Positions 44,560 to 55,269 of a stretch of DNA of 64,000 nt are shown in pieces (position 1 is the stretch's first letter; the number at the start of each line of letters is the position of its first letter). The notes beneath the pieces are model-generated. The model was not told where the DNA came from and searched no databases. It saw nothing but the letters and a program-made list of their open reading frames with translations. The position numbers were made by a program, and so were the translations under genes. This DNA comes from Charina bottae (lineage: Eukaryota > Chordata > Lepidosauria > Squamata > Charinaidae). The stretch spans positions 8,261,501 through 8,325,500 of the forward strand of contig JALMGJ010000015.1 in assembly GCA_023362775.1 (NCBI GenBank), given 5' to 3'.

Positions 44560-45390
44560 AGTTAGGTATTCAATTTTGAAGATCCATGGCACTGACCCTT
44601 TTCCTGTGTTTCAAGTATACACTTTGCAGGATTGCTAGGGGAAAACCATCAGAAAATATTTGTCCTGCTGTTCTGGACTAGATGAGCATCATTTTCTTTG
44701 AATATTGAATTAGTTCATTGGTTGATAACACCTGAGAGATGTACACCTATTTTGGAATGAATAAAACGGTGAATCTATTAAGTTTCTATTATTTCCACCA
44801 ACATGTTATAGTGTTGCTAAGGTCTATGAATATAACCTTATTCAGGACTTATTTGTAACTCCCATTTATTCTTTGCTCAGGTAGACAGTGATTTTTTTAA
44901 AAAAAATATTTAGGCCATTTTGATTTTCCAAGCTCACCCAGAAATAGTCATTCTGGGAGATCCTTGCCTTAGTTTAAAATATCATTCATTTGGAACAATC
45001 AGGAAACAAAACTGTCCATCAAGAGTAAACATCATCTGTTTCTCCAAGATCAAAACCAGGGGGGGGGAAGGGGGGGGAACAGAAGAATGTGAGCACAAAT
45101 ATAAATCTGAAAGCCTTCTTAATGAAGAGATAGTGAAATGAATGCAGTTCAGTTTAATAAAAAATATCAGCCTTTATAATATTACTGAAGAAAAATAACA
45201 AAGCATATCCAAAAAATGCTCCTGCATTTCTGTATAAAATAGACCTTTGCAGCACTTTAAAGATGAGAAAGGAATTATGATGATAACTGTGATATGAAGT
45301 GTAGATATTATTTTTGGATGGAAGAAAATAAATGTTGATCTCTCTGAGTGTCAAGTTCAAACTGAGTTCCTGTGGACAGTATTCGATGCA
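44560..45390. other. no gene detected
   Basis: Unassigned AT-rich sequence with a G-rich stretch at 45060-45078. Confidence 0.5.
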
Positions 45391-45391
45391 A

Positions 45392-45514
45392 CAATTGCTT
45401 CCATGAAAAAGTGGGATACTGGTGGAAGAATTATCCTTCCTTCCTTCCTTCCTTCCTTCCTTCCTTCCTTCCTTCCTTCCTTCCTTCCTTCCTTCCTTCC
45501 TTCCTTCCTTCCTT
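45392..45514 (+). repeat. 43-bp conserved block plus (CCTT)n microsatellite
   Basis: The 43 bp at 45392-45434 (CAATTGCTTCCATG...GGAAGAATTAT) are the exact reverse complement of 62881-62923. In both places the GAATTAT end faces a CCTT/AAGG array, here about twenty CCTT units at 45435-45514. Confidence 0.9.
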
Positions 45515-46250
45515 GATTTATAGCCTACCTTTCATTCAAGGGTTCAAAGCAGTGCACATGATGTGTCCTCCTTCTGAGAGTGGAGAGAACAGATCCATCC
45601 TCTCATAACCAAACTATAGAGCAGAGGGACTAGGGCTTCAAGGATAATACATCTAGTCTCTACAAGGCTTGGATGAAGCCCCAGGAACCTCCAGAAATTG
45701 TTATCAACTTGTTATTGCTAATGTGATGGGGGGGCAGCATTATCAACTACAAAATGGAAGAGTAACAGCATTTAATTTGAATGAGAAAGTGTAAATGAAA
45801 CTGGATGTTTGTTCTTTTTGGAGTGCAGCTCATCATAGGCCACACAAAAGCCAAGTGTGGTTGTCAATGCGTAAAAAAGTTGTGCACCTCTGCTGTAGAA
45901 AGAGCAAATGGTAAAATGTGAACTGAAAGGTCATAAAAAGGCAAGTGGTTTAGTCTGTTACATTTCTGTGAAAAACCTGATAAATTCAAGATAATGGGGA
46001 GATAAGATACGAGGTTCATGTTCACAAGAGATTCTACTGTAATGCATAACATCTTATAGTGCTCCTCAATTTTGTGGGTGGAGGCCTTACAGTAACAGGC
46101 AAACAGGGTTCCATTATCTTACCCTTTTGACTTTTTTGGCTTTATAGTCAATGTGATGGAGCTACAAAAACTGCACATCTAATTTTAATCTACACTGATA
46201 GAAGTAGAGCTTGCAAATCACAGGAAGCAGTAGTTCTGCTTTGCTCTGCA
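45515..46250. other. no gene detected
   Basis: Begins with a short LINE-tail-like piece (GATTTATAGCCTACCTTTC, 45515-45560); the rest is unassigned. Confidence 0.45.
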
Positions 46251-46259
46251 TTGGCCAGA

Positions 46260-46540
46260 GCCACTTTGAGCATTGTGTCCAGGAAAAGAGAAGAACAATG
46301 AGGATGATCATAGAAACTATGAGGACATATTGAAGGGACTGGAATAATTAGCCTTGAGAAGAGAAGATTGAGAAGGGATACGATAGCAAATATCTGAAGT
46401 GATGTCATGCACACAGAAGAGCAAGACCTGTCCTCTATCACCCCAGTATGCAGCACACAGAATAATGGATTTAAGATTCAGGATGTCACATTCCAATTAA
46501 TTGTTCAAAAACACCTTCTTAGCAGGTAAGTTACCTAGGG
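46260..46540 (+). mobile_element. CR1-type LINE relic
   Basis: GCCTTGAGAAGAGAAGATTGAGAAGGGATACGATAG, then CAAATATCTGAAGTGATGTC and GGATTTAAGATTCAGGATG follow the order of the amniote CR1-type repeat (AGAAGAGGAGACTGAG..GATATGATAGC). Strongly decayed. Confidence 0.6.
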
Positions 46541-46583
46541 AGAAGGTGAGATCCTCTTCACTGGATGTATTCAAGCCTTATAT

Positions 46584-46630
46584 ATGTTATATGAACCCCA
46601 AAATCATTAAACTATGGGTTCATATAACAT
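46584..46630. repeat. perfect 15-bp inverted repeat
   Basis: ATGTTATATGAACCC (46584-46598) and GGGTTCATATAACAT (46616-46630) with a 17-nt loop. May be the core of a decayed MITE. Confidence 0.7.
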
Positions 46631-47049
46631 GCTAAGCTCAACCAAACAAGCTAATATATGATTGTGCTAATGAATATGGAAGCATAAAACTGAATAGGAA
46701 GGTTTATGACCCTATGTCAGATGTCAAAATTCACATGAATCGCCCTTGCTATCATCACATGTCCTGCCCCAGGATGGCCAGAAGCCCATTTGGCCATCTG
46801 ATTATGGGCGTGAATGGGCTGCATCATCCATAATTCAGATATCCTTATACAAATTTAACAAATGTCACTCTTTGAAATAATCTGATTAACTGGCAGATCT
46901 TAAAGACTGATATAAATCTTACTGTTACCACTTAGTGTTCTTTTGAAGGAGGAACTCAGACAAGAATCAGGCTTTCCTCTTCTTGAATGGTCTACCTTCT
47001 TCTTGTGGATGTCACTACGCTCCACTTACATGCCACCTTTCAAAAGTTC

Positions 47050-47288
47050 CAAGCCCGGTTGATGAAGTGATGGAGTGAGCTCCCGCACTCGCCCCAGCTC
47101 TTGCCAACCTAGCAATTCGAAAGCATGCAAATGCAAGTAGATGAATAGGTACAACTTCGGTGGATAGGTAACAGCGTTCCATGTGCATCATGCCGGCCAC
47201 ATGACCATGGAAGCGTCTTCAGACAACGCTGGCTCTTTGGCTAACAAACGGAGATGAGCACCGGCCCCTAGAGTCGGACACGTCTAGC
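47050..47288 (+). mobile_element. tRNA-derived SINE (second family), head lost
   Basis: Matches 17431-17760 from GGAGTGAGCTCCCGCACTCG to GAGTCGGACACG; the tRNA-like head and final tail are missing. Confidence 0.9.
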
Positions 47289-47349
47289 TCATCTCCTTAA
47301 AGAGAACAAGCAATCAGGTGGTAACATGTATGCAGACAGAGTAAAAAAA

Positions 47350-47466
47350 TAAAAAAATCAATATAGCTGCACCTGTACAATAAAAGCCCTGCCCCCTTTT
47401 TCATCCAGCACATATAAAAAGAGGCAAGGCTTTGATGAGACCAGCATGGTCATCTTGACTTTTTTG
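47350..47466 (-). mobile_element. short inverted-repeat element, TCAARATGG family, copy 2
   Basis: On the minus strand: AAGTCAAGATGACCATGC, then CATCAAAGCCTTGCCTC and TTTTTATATGTGCTGG, aligned with 51630-51690. The other end is diverged. Confidence 0.5.
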
Positions 47467-47469
47467 ACA

Positions 47470-48680
47470 TCCCTCTTGTAGAACCCCCTGGATGGCAACG
47501 AAAGCAGCATAAGCAATCAATGTGTTCCAATAATTGTAAGTGAGTCTCAAGTTTTGTTGGGGAACAGGGTGATATTTGATAGATTGGACTTTGGGGAGAT
47601 TCATGCCTGGTATAAGAATTGGCATACTGCTCTAACAAAACACAGATTAAATTATGGAATTCCTTGTCATCAGATGCGATGAAGGCCATCTTTTAGATGG
47701 CATTAAAAGGAGAGTGATCAAATTCTTGGAGGATCATATGATGAACAGTTACCAGTTTTGCGGTCTGTTTATAATCTCCAAGCACACATGCAATATGGAT
47801 TTGTGGCTTAAATACAAACTATATAAGGTGCTTTGCCATGAGGAAGCCTGTAGCAAAACCTCACTACAATGAAGCACCTTATGGAGGTATCACCTTGATG
47901 AAATATTAAGGTGGGGTTGATCTCCCTTGGTTGGTTGCTCTGTGTGGATGTGCTGTGAATGTATAGAAGCTGCTGTTATCATGTAAAATGGCTGTTCAGT
48001 TCTTCAGGAAGAGGCACCATCTTGCTTTGCAGCATACTTCAAAGGGACACTTTGATCCAGGTTCCAATAAAAATCCACACAACCCTAAGAGAGACCATAA
48101 GTGAAATATGAACTGTTGAGAAGAAACAATGCAAGAGAACAAGTTCCCTGCTGTCTCTGTTTGAAAGCTTGCTGAATATATCTGGTTTGCCACTCTGTGA
48201 TTCAGAATGCTGGACTAGTTTGGCCCTTGGCTCTTCGATAAATCAGATCAACCCTCCATGCTTAGCAGCTGACAGCCAACAAAACAGAAAGGACACACTG
48301 AAACAGCAAAACTGGACAAAAAAGCACCCCTACCTCTCCTCGTCCCCCGAAGAAAATGTTCTTCTGCTAAGTTAGTTTTAAATGAACAGAGCAATTTATG
48401 TTAAGTTGCACTACAGTGGTTAAGTGATGTAACATCCCTGGAGAGAAAAGGAAGTGTGTATCTAGGAGTCCAATCAGAGTAATCAGATTACCTGAGAACA
48501 TCGGCTGCTGTAATAGCACTTGGCCTACAAGTTTCTCTGTCTGTGTCTGGTTTTCCATGTTTAAAAGTCAAGTGAAAGAGCAATGGCTCCTGTTTTAATC
48601 ATTAAAGAAGGGATTATGGGGGAGGACTTGGCAGAAATCTACCCAGTATTGTATTGTTATTAGATTTGCAGTAAGTAGAT
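47470..48680. other. no gene detected
   Basis: Unassigned sequence with no supported exon. Confidence 0.5.
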
Positions 48681-48683
48681 AGG

Positions 48684-48886
48684 TCTATGAAGGTTCTCAG
48701 TCATCCAGGTGGAATTTTCTGTAGCTTGAATCATGTCAACTGGATTTCTATTTTCTTAATGGAAACGTTTCGCTCCTTATCCAAGGGGCTTCTTCAGTCT
48801 GAGCAAAGTTGGTAAGGGAATCCTAAATATGTTCCTAGGTAGCTGTGTGACCTTACACCTGGGGCTAGATCATGGTTATTATTATA
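48684..48886 (-). mobile_element. Penelope-like element, single arm
   Basis: Nearly identical over about 200 bp to 17944-18140, including GAAACGTTTCGCTCCTTATCC and TAGCTGTGTGACCTTACACC. It runs on past GGGGCTAG into CATGGTTAT as the left arm does, then into an AT repeat. Confidence 0.75.
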
Positions 48887-48930
48887 TTATATTATAATAT
48901 ATATATTATTATATATATATTAGCTATATA
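48880..48930. repeat. AT-rich simple repeat
   Basis: ATTATTATATTATATTATAAT and TATATATTA units. Confidence 0.85.
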
Positions 48931-49157
48931 TAGATAGCTAACACACATTTCTCACTAGTAACTATTAGGTTCTGGCTGAAGTTTGACAGGGGTAGTTCTT
49001 AGCACATGAGTGAGGGAAACCATGCTTTGGAAGGAGGGTATCGATAATACTGTATTATTTCATTTGATCTGAGGCCAATCAAAACTCAGTTGTCCTTCAA
49101 AATCCCAGCCTTCAAAGTTTGCTCAGCAGTTCTACCAAATACATGAGCAAAAAATGT

Positions 49158-49246
49158 ATACAATATATTAATATATTATAATATAATATAATATAATATA
49201 ATATAATATAATATAATATAATATAATATAATATAATATAATATAT
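49158..49246. repeat. (ATAAT)n microsatellite
   Basis: About sixteen period-5 units of ATAAT after a less regular start. Confidence 0.95.
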
Positions 49247-49552
49247 ATCTGGAAATCTCAGAAGCATGTGGCTGTACTAGATATAGCCTTCATTTGTTTT
49301 TAAAGTTCTTTTGACATTCCTTCCTATTACTCCAAGCCTGGAAGGGCATCAGTAATTGCTTTTAGGGAGGGGAGGGGAAACCACATTTTTTAACACACTC
49401 ATCTGCCTACCTGTATGTGTAACCTTGCTTAAGGAGCAAATGCTTTACACTTAAAAACTATATGAAACGATGGATAGAGAGATTAGTTTATTTCCAAGCT
49501 ATGTCAGTTTCATAAAGGATGAATTTGGTTCCATTCCCACCTCCGTCTATAG

Positions 49553-49813
49553 CAGTGCTTTCCAAACTGCCGCTGTTGGCGACACACCAACGGCGGCAGC
49601 GGCGGCAGCGCGGGGGTGCGCGCGGCGGCAGCAGCGTGCATGGCGGCAGCAGTAGCGGCGGCGGCCATGCTAAAACGCGGAAGTGCTGATGGCGCGCCGC
49701 TGCCGCCGCCGTCATACATGCCACCACCGCCGCGTGCACCGCCGCTTTGCAACACACTAAACTGTGTGTTGCGACACACTAAAGTGTTGCGACACACAGT
49801 TTGGAAAGCTATG
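49553..49813. mobile_element. GC-rich hAT-like element with perfect 8-bp target duplication
   Basis: Ends CAGTGCTTTCCAAACTG and (inverted) CATAGCTTTCCAAACTG; GTCTATAG is at 49545-49552 and 49814-49821. Same family as 41632-41802 (shared GTGTGTTGCGACACAC and CGGAAGTGCTGAT). The interior is dense in CGG/GCA triplets and CpG, unlike its AT-rich surroundings. Ala/Pro-rich frames on both strands are artefacts of this composition. Confidence 0.9.
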
Positions 49814-49859
49814 GTCTATAGTGTATTTTTTGAAAAGTATAAATAAGAGCAATCATAGT

Positions 49860-50075
49860 TCCTTTTCATTCTGAGCATAGAATGTTGCATCCAGTTCTGG
49901 GCCCTGAATTTTAGGAAGGACATTGAGAAACGAGAGTGTGTCCAGAGAAAAACAACTAAAAGATTAAGGGGCGGGGAGGAAAAGCTATGAGAAATAGTTG
50001 GAAGCATTGGGTATCTTTTGCCTGGAGAACAGAAGACTGCGGGGAGACATATTATCTGTCTTTGGGTTTTCCTCC
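49860..50075 (+). mobile_element. CR1-type LINE relic
   Basis: TGCATCCAGTTCTGGGCCC, GAAGGACATTGAGAAACG and AGTGTGTCCAGAGAAAAAC are the well-known CR1-type block (TTCAGTTCTGGGCACC...GAGTGTGTCCAGAGGAG). Confidence 0.65.
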
Positions 50076-50663
50076 ATGCCCCCAGGCAATGTCCTTTCCT
50101 CCCATGTTGAAGATGAGAAAAAAACACTTTTCTGTCATTACATGAGGGTGCGGCTGTGGCTATTGCAGGCTGCTGTGAGGTGTGGAGGTAAGGGAAGGTG
50201 AAGAAAAGGGAAGAAGAGCTGTGATGGTTAAAATCCTCATCTCCCTAGTATATTCTCTTCTTAGCAAGGCTGTGCAACTGCTTGAGGGGAGAGACCCCTT
50301 ACTCCTCTGCAGGGTCCACTGGAACTCACCACTTTCAAAGTGGGAGGTGCAATGTTGCATTGCAAGCTCCACCCCTTTGGCGTGAGCGTTTGGCATCATG
50401 ATGTATGTAGAAAAGGGGTGGTGCTTGCCTTGCAATGCTGCAGTCCTACTGACACCAGCCGAATCCCCTCATCCCTCCCAGCAGACACCACAATCACTGC
50501 TTTTTACCCTTTCTGGCAAGCCTCCACATGGAGGCTCCATTATGAGGACATGTCCTCAACAATGAGATGGTAAGCCATCTTGGCAGTGGGCAAAGATGTG
50601 TGGATGAGGCCTTTGAGTATCTGAAGGACTGAGCGGGCAGTAGACAGGGCAGGATTGTCCAGG

Positions 50664-50817
50664 GTAGGTAACAGCATTCAGTACATGTCATGCCGGCCAC
50701 ATGACCGTGGAAGCGACTTCGGACGGTGCTTGCTCTTTGGCTAAGAAACGGAGATGAGCACCACCCCCTAGAGTCGGACACGACTGTGCAGGGGAAAACC
50801 TTTACCTTTACCTTTTT
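50664..50817 (+). mobile_element. tRNA-derived SINE (second family), 3' half
   Basis: From TAGGTAACAGCATTCAG to GAGTCGGACACGACTGTGC; 5'-truncated. Ends in ACCTTTACCTTTACC, then a microsatellite. Confidence 0.9.
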
Positions 50818-50892
50818 ATATATATACAGTATATACTGTATGTATGTATGTATGTGTGTGTGTGTGTGTGTGTGTGTATATACACACACACA

Positions 50893-50931
<39 letters not shown>

Positions 50932-50944
50932 ATACATACATACG
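50817..50944. repeat. compound TA/GTAT/TG/AC microsatellite
   Basis: TA, GTAT and TG units switch to AC units, so TG and AC halves are complementary and could form a hairpin. Confidence 0.95.
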
Positions 50945-51245
50945 GCGGTGGTGATAGACGTAGCGGTGCCGAGTGACAGCAAAATCAGGAAGAAGGAGTA
51001 TGAGAACTGGAGAGGATGTGGAAAGGCTGAAGTGGTGGTAGGGGCACTTGGGGCTGTGACTCCCAAGCTGGGAGAGTGGCTCCAACAGATCCCAGGAGCA
51101 ACATCAGAGCTCTCTGTCCAGAAGAGTGCAGTGCTAGGGACAGCTAAGATACTGCGCAGAACCCTAAAACTCCCAGGCCTCTGGTAGAGGACACGAGGTT
51201 GAGGAAGACACATACCACCACCCATAGGGGTGAGAAGGGAATTTT

Positions 51246-51325
<80 letters not shown>

Positions 51326-51327
51326 GT
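51246..51327. repeat. (ATACAT)n microsatellite
   Basis: About thirteen hexamer units, ending in ATACAGTATA. Confidence 0.95.
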
Positions 51328-51621
51328 ATATAAACAAAACACACACATTTCTGAATGCATCTTCTACATGCTTCACTCTGTATGCATCATATAGAATGCA
51401 TCTAGAAAAATCTGGAGAAATGCAAAAAAACAACAGATAACTGCATGGCTATCCAGATAAAGTGCATAGTAATCAATGGATAAATAAGGAATTAGTTATG
51501 CTCCCCAGAATTATGCTCTATCTGTATTATATTAAGGGTAATTCCCTTATTCCTCAAACCCTGGGAACGGTTGTTTTAAGAGAGAGACCACTTAAAATAA
51601 TTCCTACTATTTGCACCAGGG

Positions 51622-51757
51622 TAAAAAATAGTCAAGATGGTGGCCACAACAATGAGATTGAAGCTCTGCCCTTTTTTATGTGTGTTGCACATGATACATG
51701 TAAAAACCAGGCGGAGCTTAAATTGTAACATTATGGCCACCATTTTTACTTTTTTTA
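51622..51757 (+). mobile_element. short inverted-repeat element, TCAARATGG family, copy 3
   Basis: Left GTCAAGATGGTGGCCACAAC and right CATTATGGCCACCATTTTTAC are inverted copies; A-run and T-run flanks extend the match. Interior GAAGCTCTGCCC..GGCGGAGCTT is also palindromic. Confidence 0.7.
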
Positions 51758-52650
51758 ATGCATCCTGCAGAAACTCCTATTCTACATAAGCCTGGTTATA
51801 CAATGAAATCAGTAATAATAAGATAATGTATAAAATAAAGCACAGTATCTCTGCAATTCCCAAAATATTTAATTTTTGTTGCACACCATTGTAGCTTGTT
51901 TTAAAAGTAGGCTAAAAAGAAATAAGTAATGAAATCCTTTTCTCCATAGTTGCATAACTCTAAGCCTTGGATATTCTTGTATAGAAATTTGGCCAAATCA
52001 CTGGCAATTTTTGCATTCCATCTCTGGACAATTTCATTTTAATAATTGCTCTCTCGAGCTAGAGTTATCCGCATTACTAAATCAGGCACGGATCCAAGAT
52101 AGTATATTGGATTAAATGCTTGACTCTTTGCAGATGCCAAAATAACAAGTGGTAGTAACTCGAGAGATTTCAGGCTTTGACAAATTCCAGGGACTTTGGG
52201 GAATAAAATTCATCAGGACAATTTACAGCGCTGATTCTAGGAGAATGGAACTTCCCACTCCAGCAAACCTCCAAATTGCAATCTAGCTCTACAAATTGTA
52301 GAAAATGCTTGTGTGGGGGACACTTGCCTCCATCTGATTCTGTTTGACTAATTCAATCTGCTTAGCTGAACAACCCTTCTAGGGATATTAAAAATGAGGA
52401 ACAATGTCAATTATGCTCAGTAATAAAATTGATCTTCAAATACTTCTGTATATAGTTTTGATTCTTCTCTCTATTTCCACGGCCAATTTTGTAAGGCTCT
52501 TCTAAACACTTCTAGAGAAAATATACCTTTGCTTGCAGAGCCTGGGGGGAGAGAATGTTAATCTGAATTGCACCCCCACATTTCTTCTCATTGCATCCTA
52601 TGTGAATGCAATTTTTCTATCCTTTTTTTTGGGGGGGGTGATTTAAAGTC
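51758..52650. other. no gene detected
   Basis: Unassigned sequence; a G run at 52629-52640. Confidence 0.5.
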
Positions 52651-52656
52651 AGTGTT

Positions 52657-52782
52657 GGGACACCCCCAGCTCCCCCACGGTCGAGTCCGTCACCTCCAGT
52701 ATCCCATCCATCCATCTTGCCCTTGGTTGGCCCCTCTTCCTTTTGCCTTCCACTTTCCCTAGCATCAGCATCTTCTCCAGAT
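52657..52782 (-). mobile_element. Bov-B LINE fragment
   Basis: CCCCAGCTCCCCCACGGTCG to AGCATCAGCATCTTCTCCAG matches 54015-54134 nearly base for base. Reverse-transcriptase C-terminal region, truncated at both sides. Confidence 0.9.
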
Positions 52783-53140
52783 GGAAGTGCAAATGGAAGT
52801 GTTTAATAGGACAGCCAAAATACTGAAAAACCTTTTGTTCGTATTTTCATTTGGAACTCTGCAACTTCTATTTCTTCAAGGACAGCACCAGTCTTGTCAC
52901 AGGCTGTATTCTGAAAGAGGTCCAGAGCTACACTGGTGCTGTAACAAGGCTCAAGGCACCTAGCTTGGCCCTGTCCAATGAGGGGGCCCTGAAAGAAGAG
53001 CCATGCTGTCTATGGGTTGAAGATAGCACTCTAGTACGTGGCCCAGAAACTCATGTTCATACCTTGATATGATTTTAATCATTACACCCCTACTATTGGT
53101 AGGAAGCTGTCCCCCCACTTTTCCCCCCACATCAATCTAT

Positions 53141-53175
<35 letters not shown>

Positions 53176-53365
53176 TTTTGGTAAATTTATATAGCCACTC
53201 ACACTAATCTCACATGTGTGACTCTGGGTGGCGTACAGAATTCAAAAAACAACGCAACAAAATAACCACAACATAACAAATCAACCTAAAAGCAAAGAGC
53301 ATGAAAAAATAATAAAAAATAATAAAAACCATTTAAAAAATTGTGGGTGAGATGCTTAATCCACC

Positions 53366-53463
53366 CGCATTCCTTCTGTGGGCTGAGATATCTCTTGTCT
53401 GACTGTTGCCTCGGCTATGGCTCTTCCTCCTGTCTCCCAAGGTTATTCTCACAACCCATTACA
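53366..53463 (-). mobile_element. LTR-like repeat, family A, 5' fragment
   Basis: Minus strand starts TGTAATGGGTTGTGAG and continues ACCTTGGGAGACAGGAGG to AGATATCTCAGCCCACAG. Only the first ~100 bp is kept. Confidence 0.7.
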
Positions 53464-53489
53464 GTGGGAGAGCACACCCAGCTTCCCTA

Positions 53490-53931
53490 ATATTACAGCC
53501 ACTTTATGGTTCCATACCCACATTCCCAGATCCCCAGGCCAGATGGCAAAGCCATGTCTTCAAGCTTTTCTGGATGGCTAGCAAGGTCAGGGCCAATCTG
53601 AACTCAGGGGGAATTATATTCTGAAAGGTGGGTGTTCTCCTCCTGGGTCCTATAAAATGACATCCCTTCGTGGATGGTACCTGCAACATGCCGTTCCTGC
53701 TGGACCTAATGGGATGGGGAGATGTGGCCTTTAGGGCTTTATAGGTTTTAAAGCCTTTATAGGCTTTGTTACCAGCACCTTGAAATGAACTCAGAAGCAA
53801 ACTGGTAACCTTACACCTCTTGCGGAGCAGAGGTGTAACATGCGCTGATCTATGTGCACACATAACTGCCCGCACCACTGTATTTTGTACCAGCTGAAGC
53901 TTCCAGATGGTCTTCAAGGACATCCCCATGT
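53490..53931 (-). pseudogene. LINE ORF2 C-terminal fragment, deleted
   Basis: Corresponds to the same protein region as 9432-9997. Seen on the minus strand: MGMSLKTIWKLQLVQN, then HVTPLL, GMLQVPSTKGCHFIG, RRRTPTFQN, IIPPEFRLALTLLA and QKSLKTWLCHLAWG, in one open frame of 141 codons. Compared with the other copy the stretch corresponding to the Trp-Leu-Pro region is altered and parts are missing, and the catalytic core is absent because the element is truncated and interrupted by Bov-B at the point coding for YMGM. It is dead. Its product would have been a non-LTR reverse transcriptase of the L2/CR1 group. The open frame survives only because the fragment is short. Confidence 0.8.
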
Positions 53932-54457
53932 TTGTTGTTTATTCGTTCAGTCGCTTCCGACTCTTCGTGACTTCATGGACCAGCCCACGCCAGAGCTTCC
54001 TGTCAGCCGTCGCCACCCCCAGCTCCCCCACGGTCGAGTCCGTCACCTCCAGTATACCATCCATCCATCTTGCCCTTGGTTGGCCCCTCTTCCTTTTGCC
54101 TTCCACTTTCCCTAGCATCAGCATCTTCTCCAGGATATCCTGTCTTCTCATTATGTGGCCAAATTACTTCAGTTTTGCCTTTAATATCATTCCCTCAAGT
54201 GAGCAGTCTGGCTTTATTTCCTGGAGTATGGACTGGTTTGATCTTCTTGCAGTCCAAGGCACTCTCAGAATTTTTCTCCAACACCATATATATATGCCTT
54301 TAATATCATTCCCTCAAGTGAGCAGTCTGGCTTTATTTCCTGGAGTATGGACTGGTTTGATCTTCTTGCAGTCCAAGGCACTCTCAGAATTTTTCTCCAA
54401 CACCATATATATATGCCTTTAATATCATTCCCTCAAGTGAGCAGGCTGGCTTTATTT
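53932..54457 (-). mobile_element. Bov-B LINE copy with 119-bp internal tandem repeat, 11-bp target duplication
   Basis: Minus strand encodes the end of the Bov-B reverse transcriptase (for example EKMLMLGKVEGKRKRGQPRA, then TADRKLWRGLVHEV). CATCCCCATGT is at 53921-53931 and 54458-54468. Within it a 119-bp unit starts at 54177, 54296 and 54415 (third copy partial). Confidence 0.9.
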
Positions 54458-54499
54458 CATCCCCATGTAGAGTGCCCAAAATAAAGAAATAGTGATAGT

Positions 54500-54580
54500 G
54501 ATAGTAATAATAATTTATATGCTGCCCAACTCCCAGCAACTCTGGGTGGTTTACAGTTGTTAAAAACATTTTTAAAAAAC
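54500..54580 (-). mobile_element. LINE 3' tail (minus)
   Basis: AATAATTTATATGCTGCCC then CAACTCTGGGTGGTTTACAG: reverse complement of a LINE-type tail. Confidence 0.6.
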
Positions 54581-54589
54581 AATATGGCA

Positions 54590-55155
54590 ACATTGTCACT
54601 TGCTTGTTCACCATCCAACCGTTCCTCATCACTAGAAATGGGAAGCCCTATGGAGGGAAAAGAATTTGGAAATATTTTGGGCCACAAGGGAAATGAATGA
54701 GAAGAGAACTTCATAAGATGATTTTTTTTAAAAAAAAATGTCTTGAGCCTTCATACATCTACTTATCAATATCATGACCACCATAAAATAGGCCCTAGGG
54801 ATGGACAAGGACTTAAGGTTCTAGTTAGGACCTACCTGGGAAGTTTAGGTATCCCAGCTTCAGTTTCCTGAAAGAAAAAGAGAAATATAAATAACCTATC
54901 CTTTACTCCCTGCCATTTAAATATTTTACATAAAGCTTTCTGAACATGTAACACTGTGTGGCTAAATTTATTTATGTTATGTTATTGCTTCTCTTCCTTT
55001 TGTCTAAGATCAAGCGTGTAGTTTTAAAGTCAATTTTTGAATCCAAATTGCTTTCAGAGCAAATTGCATGTATGTACAAATTGGGTCATGTAAGACGGAA
55101 AATGAATGCCCCTGTTTAAAGCTCCAATTTTAGGAGAAGATACTAAACAAACAGG
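54590..55155. other. no gene detected
   Basis: Unassigned sequence. Confidence 0.5.
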
Positions 55156-55158
55156 CTG

Positions 55159-55207
55159 GTATGTATGTATGTATGTATGTATGTATGTATGTATGTATGT
55201 ATGTATG

Positions 55208-55261
<54 letters not shown>
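55159..55261. repeat. (GTAT)n-(CTAT)n microsatellite
   Basis: About twelve GTAT units switching to about thirteen CTAT units. Confidence 0.97.
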
Positions 55262-55269
55262 ATGAAATT

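Larger units (their letters stand above)
53125..54477 (-). mobile_element. L2/CR1-group LINE, minus strand, with nested insertions
   Basis: 3' tail at the left: TTTA run, then TATATAGCCACTCACAC and GACTCTGGGTGGCG. The ORF2 fragment is at 53490-53931. A family-A LTR piece (53366-53463) and a Bov-B copy (53932-54457) are inserted. After the Bov-B the LINE resumes for a few bases (AGAGTGC) and stops. Confidence 0.75.

Noticed and set aside
49488..49846. Ala/Pro-rich proteins
   Set aside because: They lie inside the GC-rich hAT-like element; composition explains the open frames on both strands.
50494..51360. 288-codon minus-strand frame
   Set aside because: Spans (ATACAT)n, TG/AC repeats and a SINE. 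Its length comes from stop-free simple repeats; no domain is present.
53941..54151. Host gene encoding a basic protein
   Set aside because: The frame matches the C-terminal region of the Bov-B reverse transcriptase and lies within a copy bounded by TSDs.
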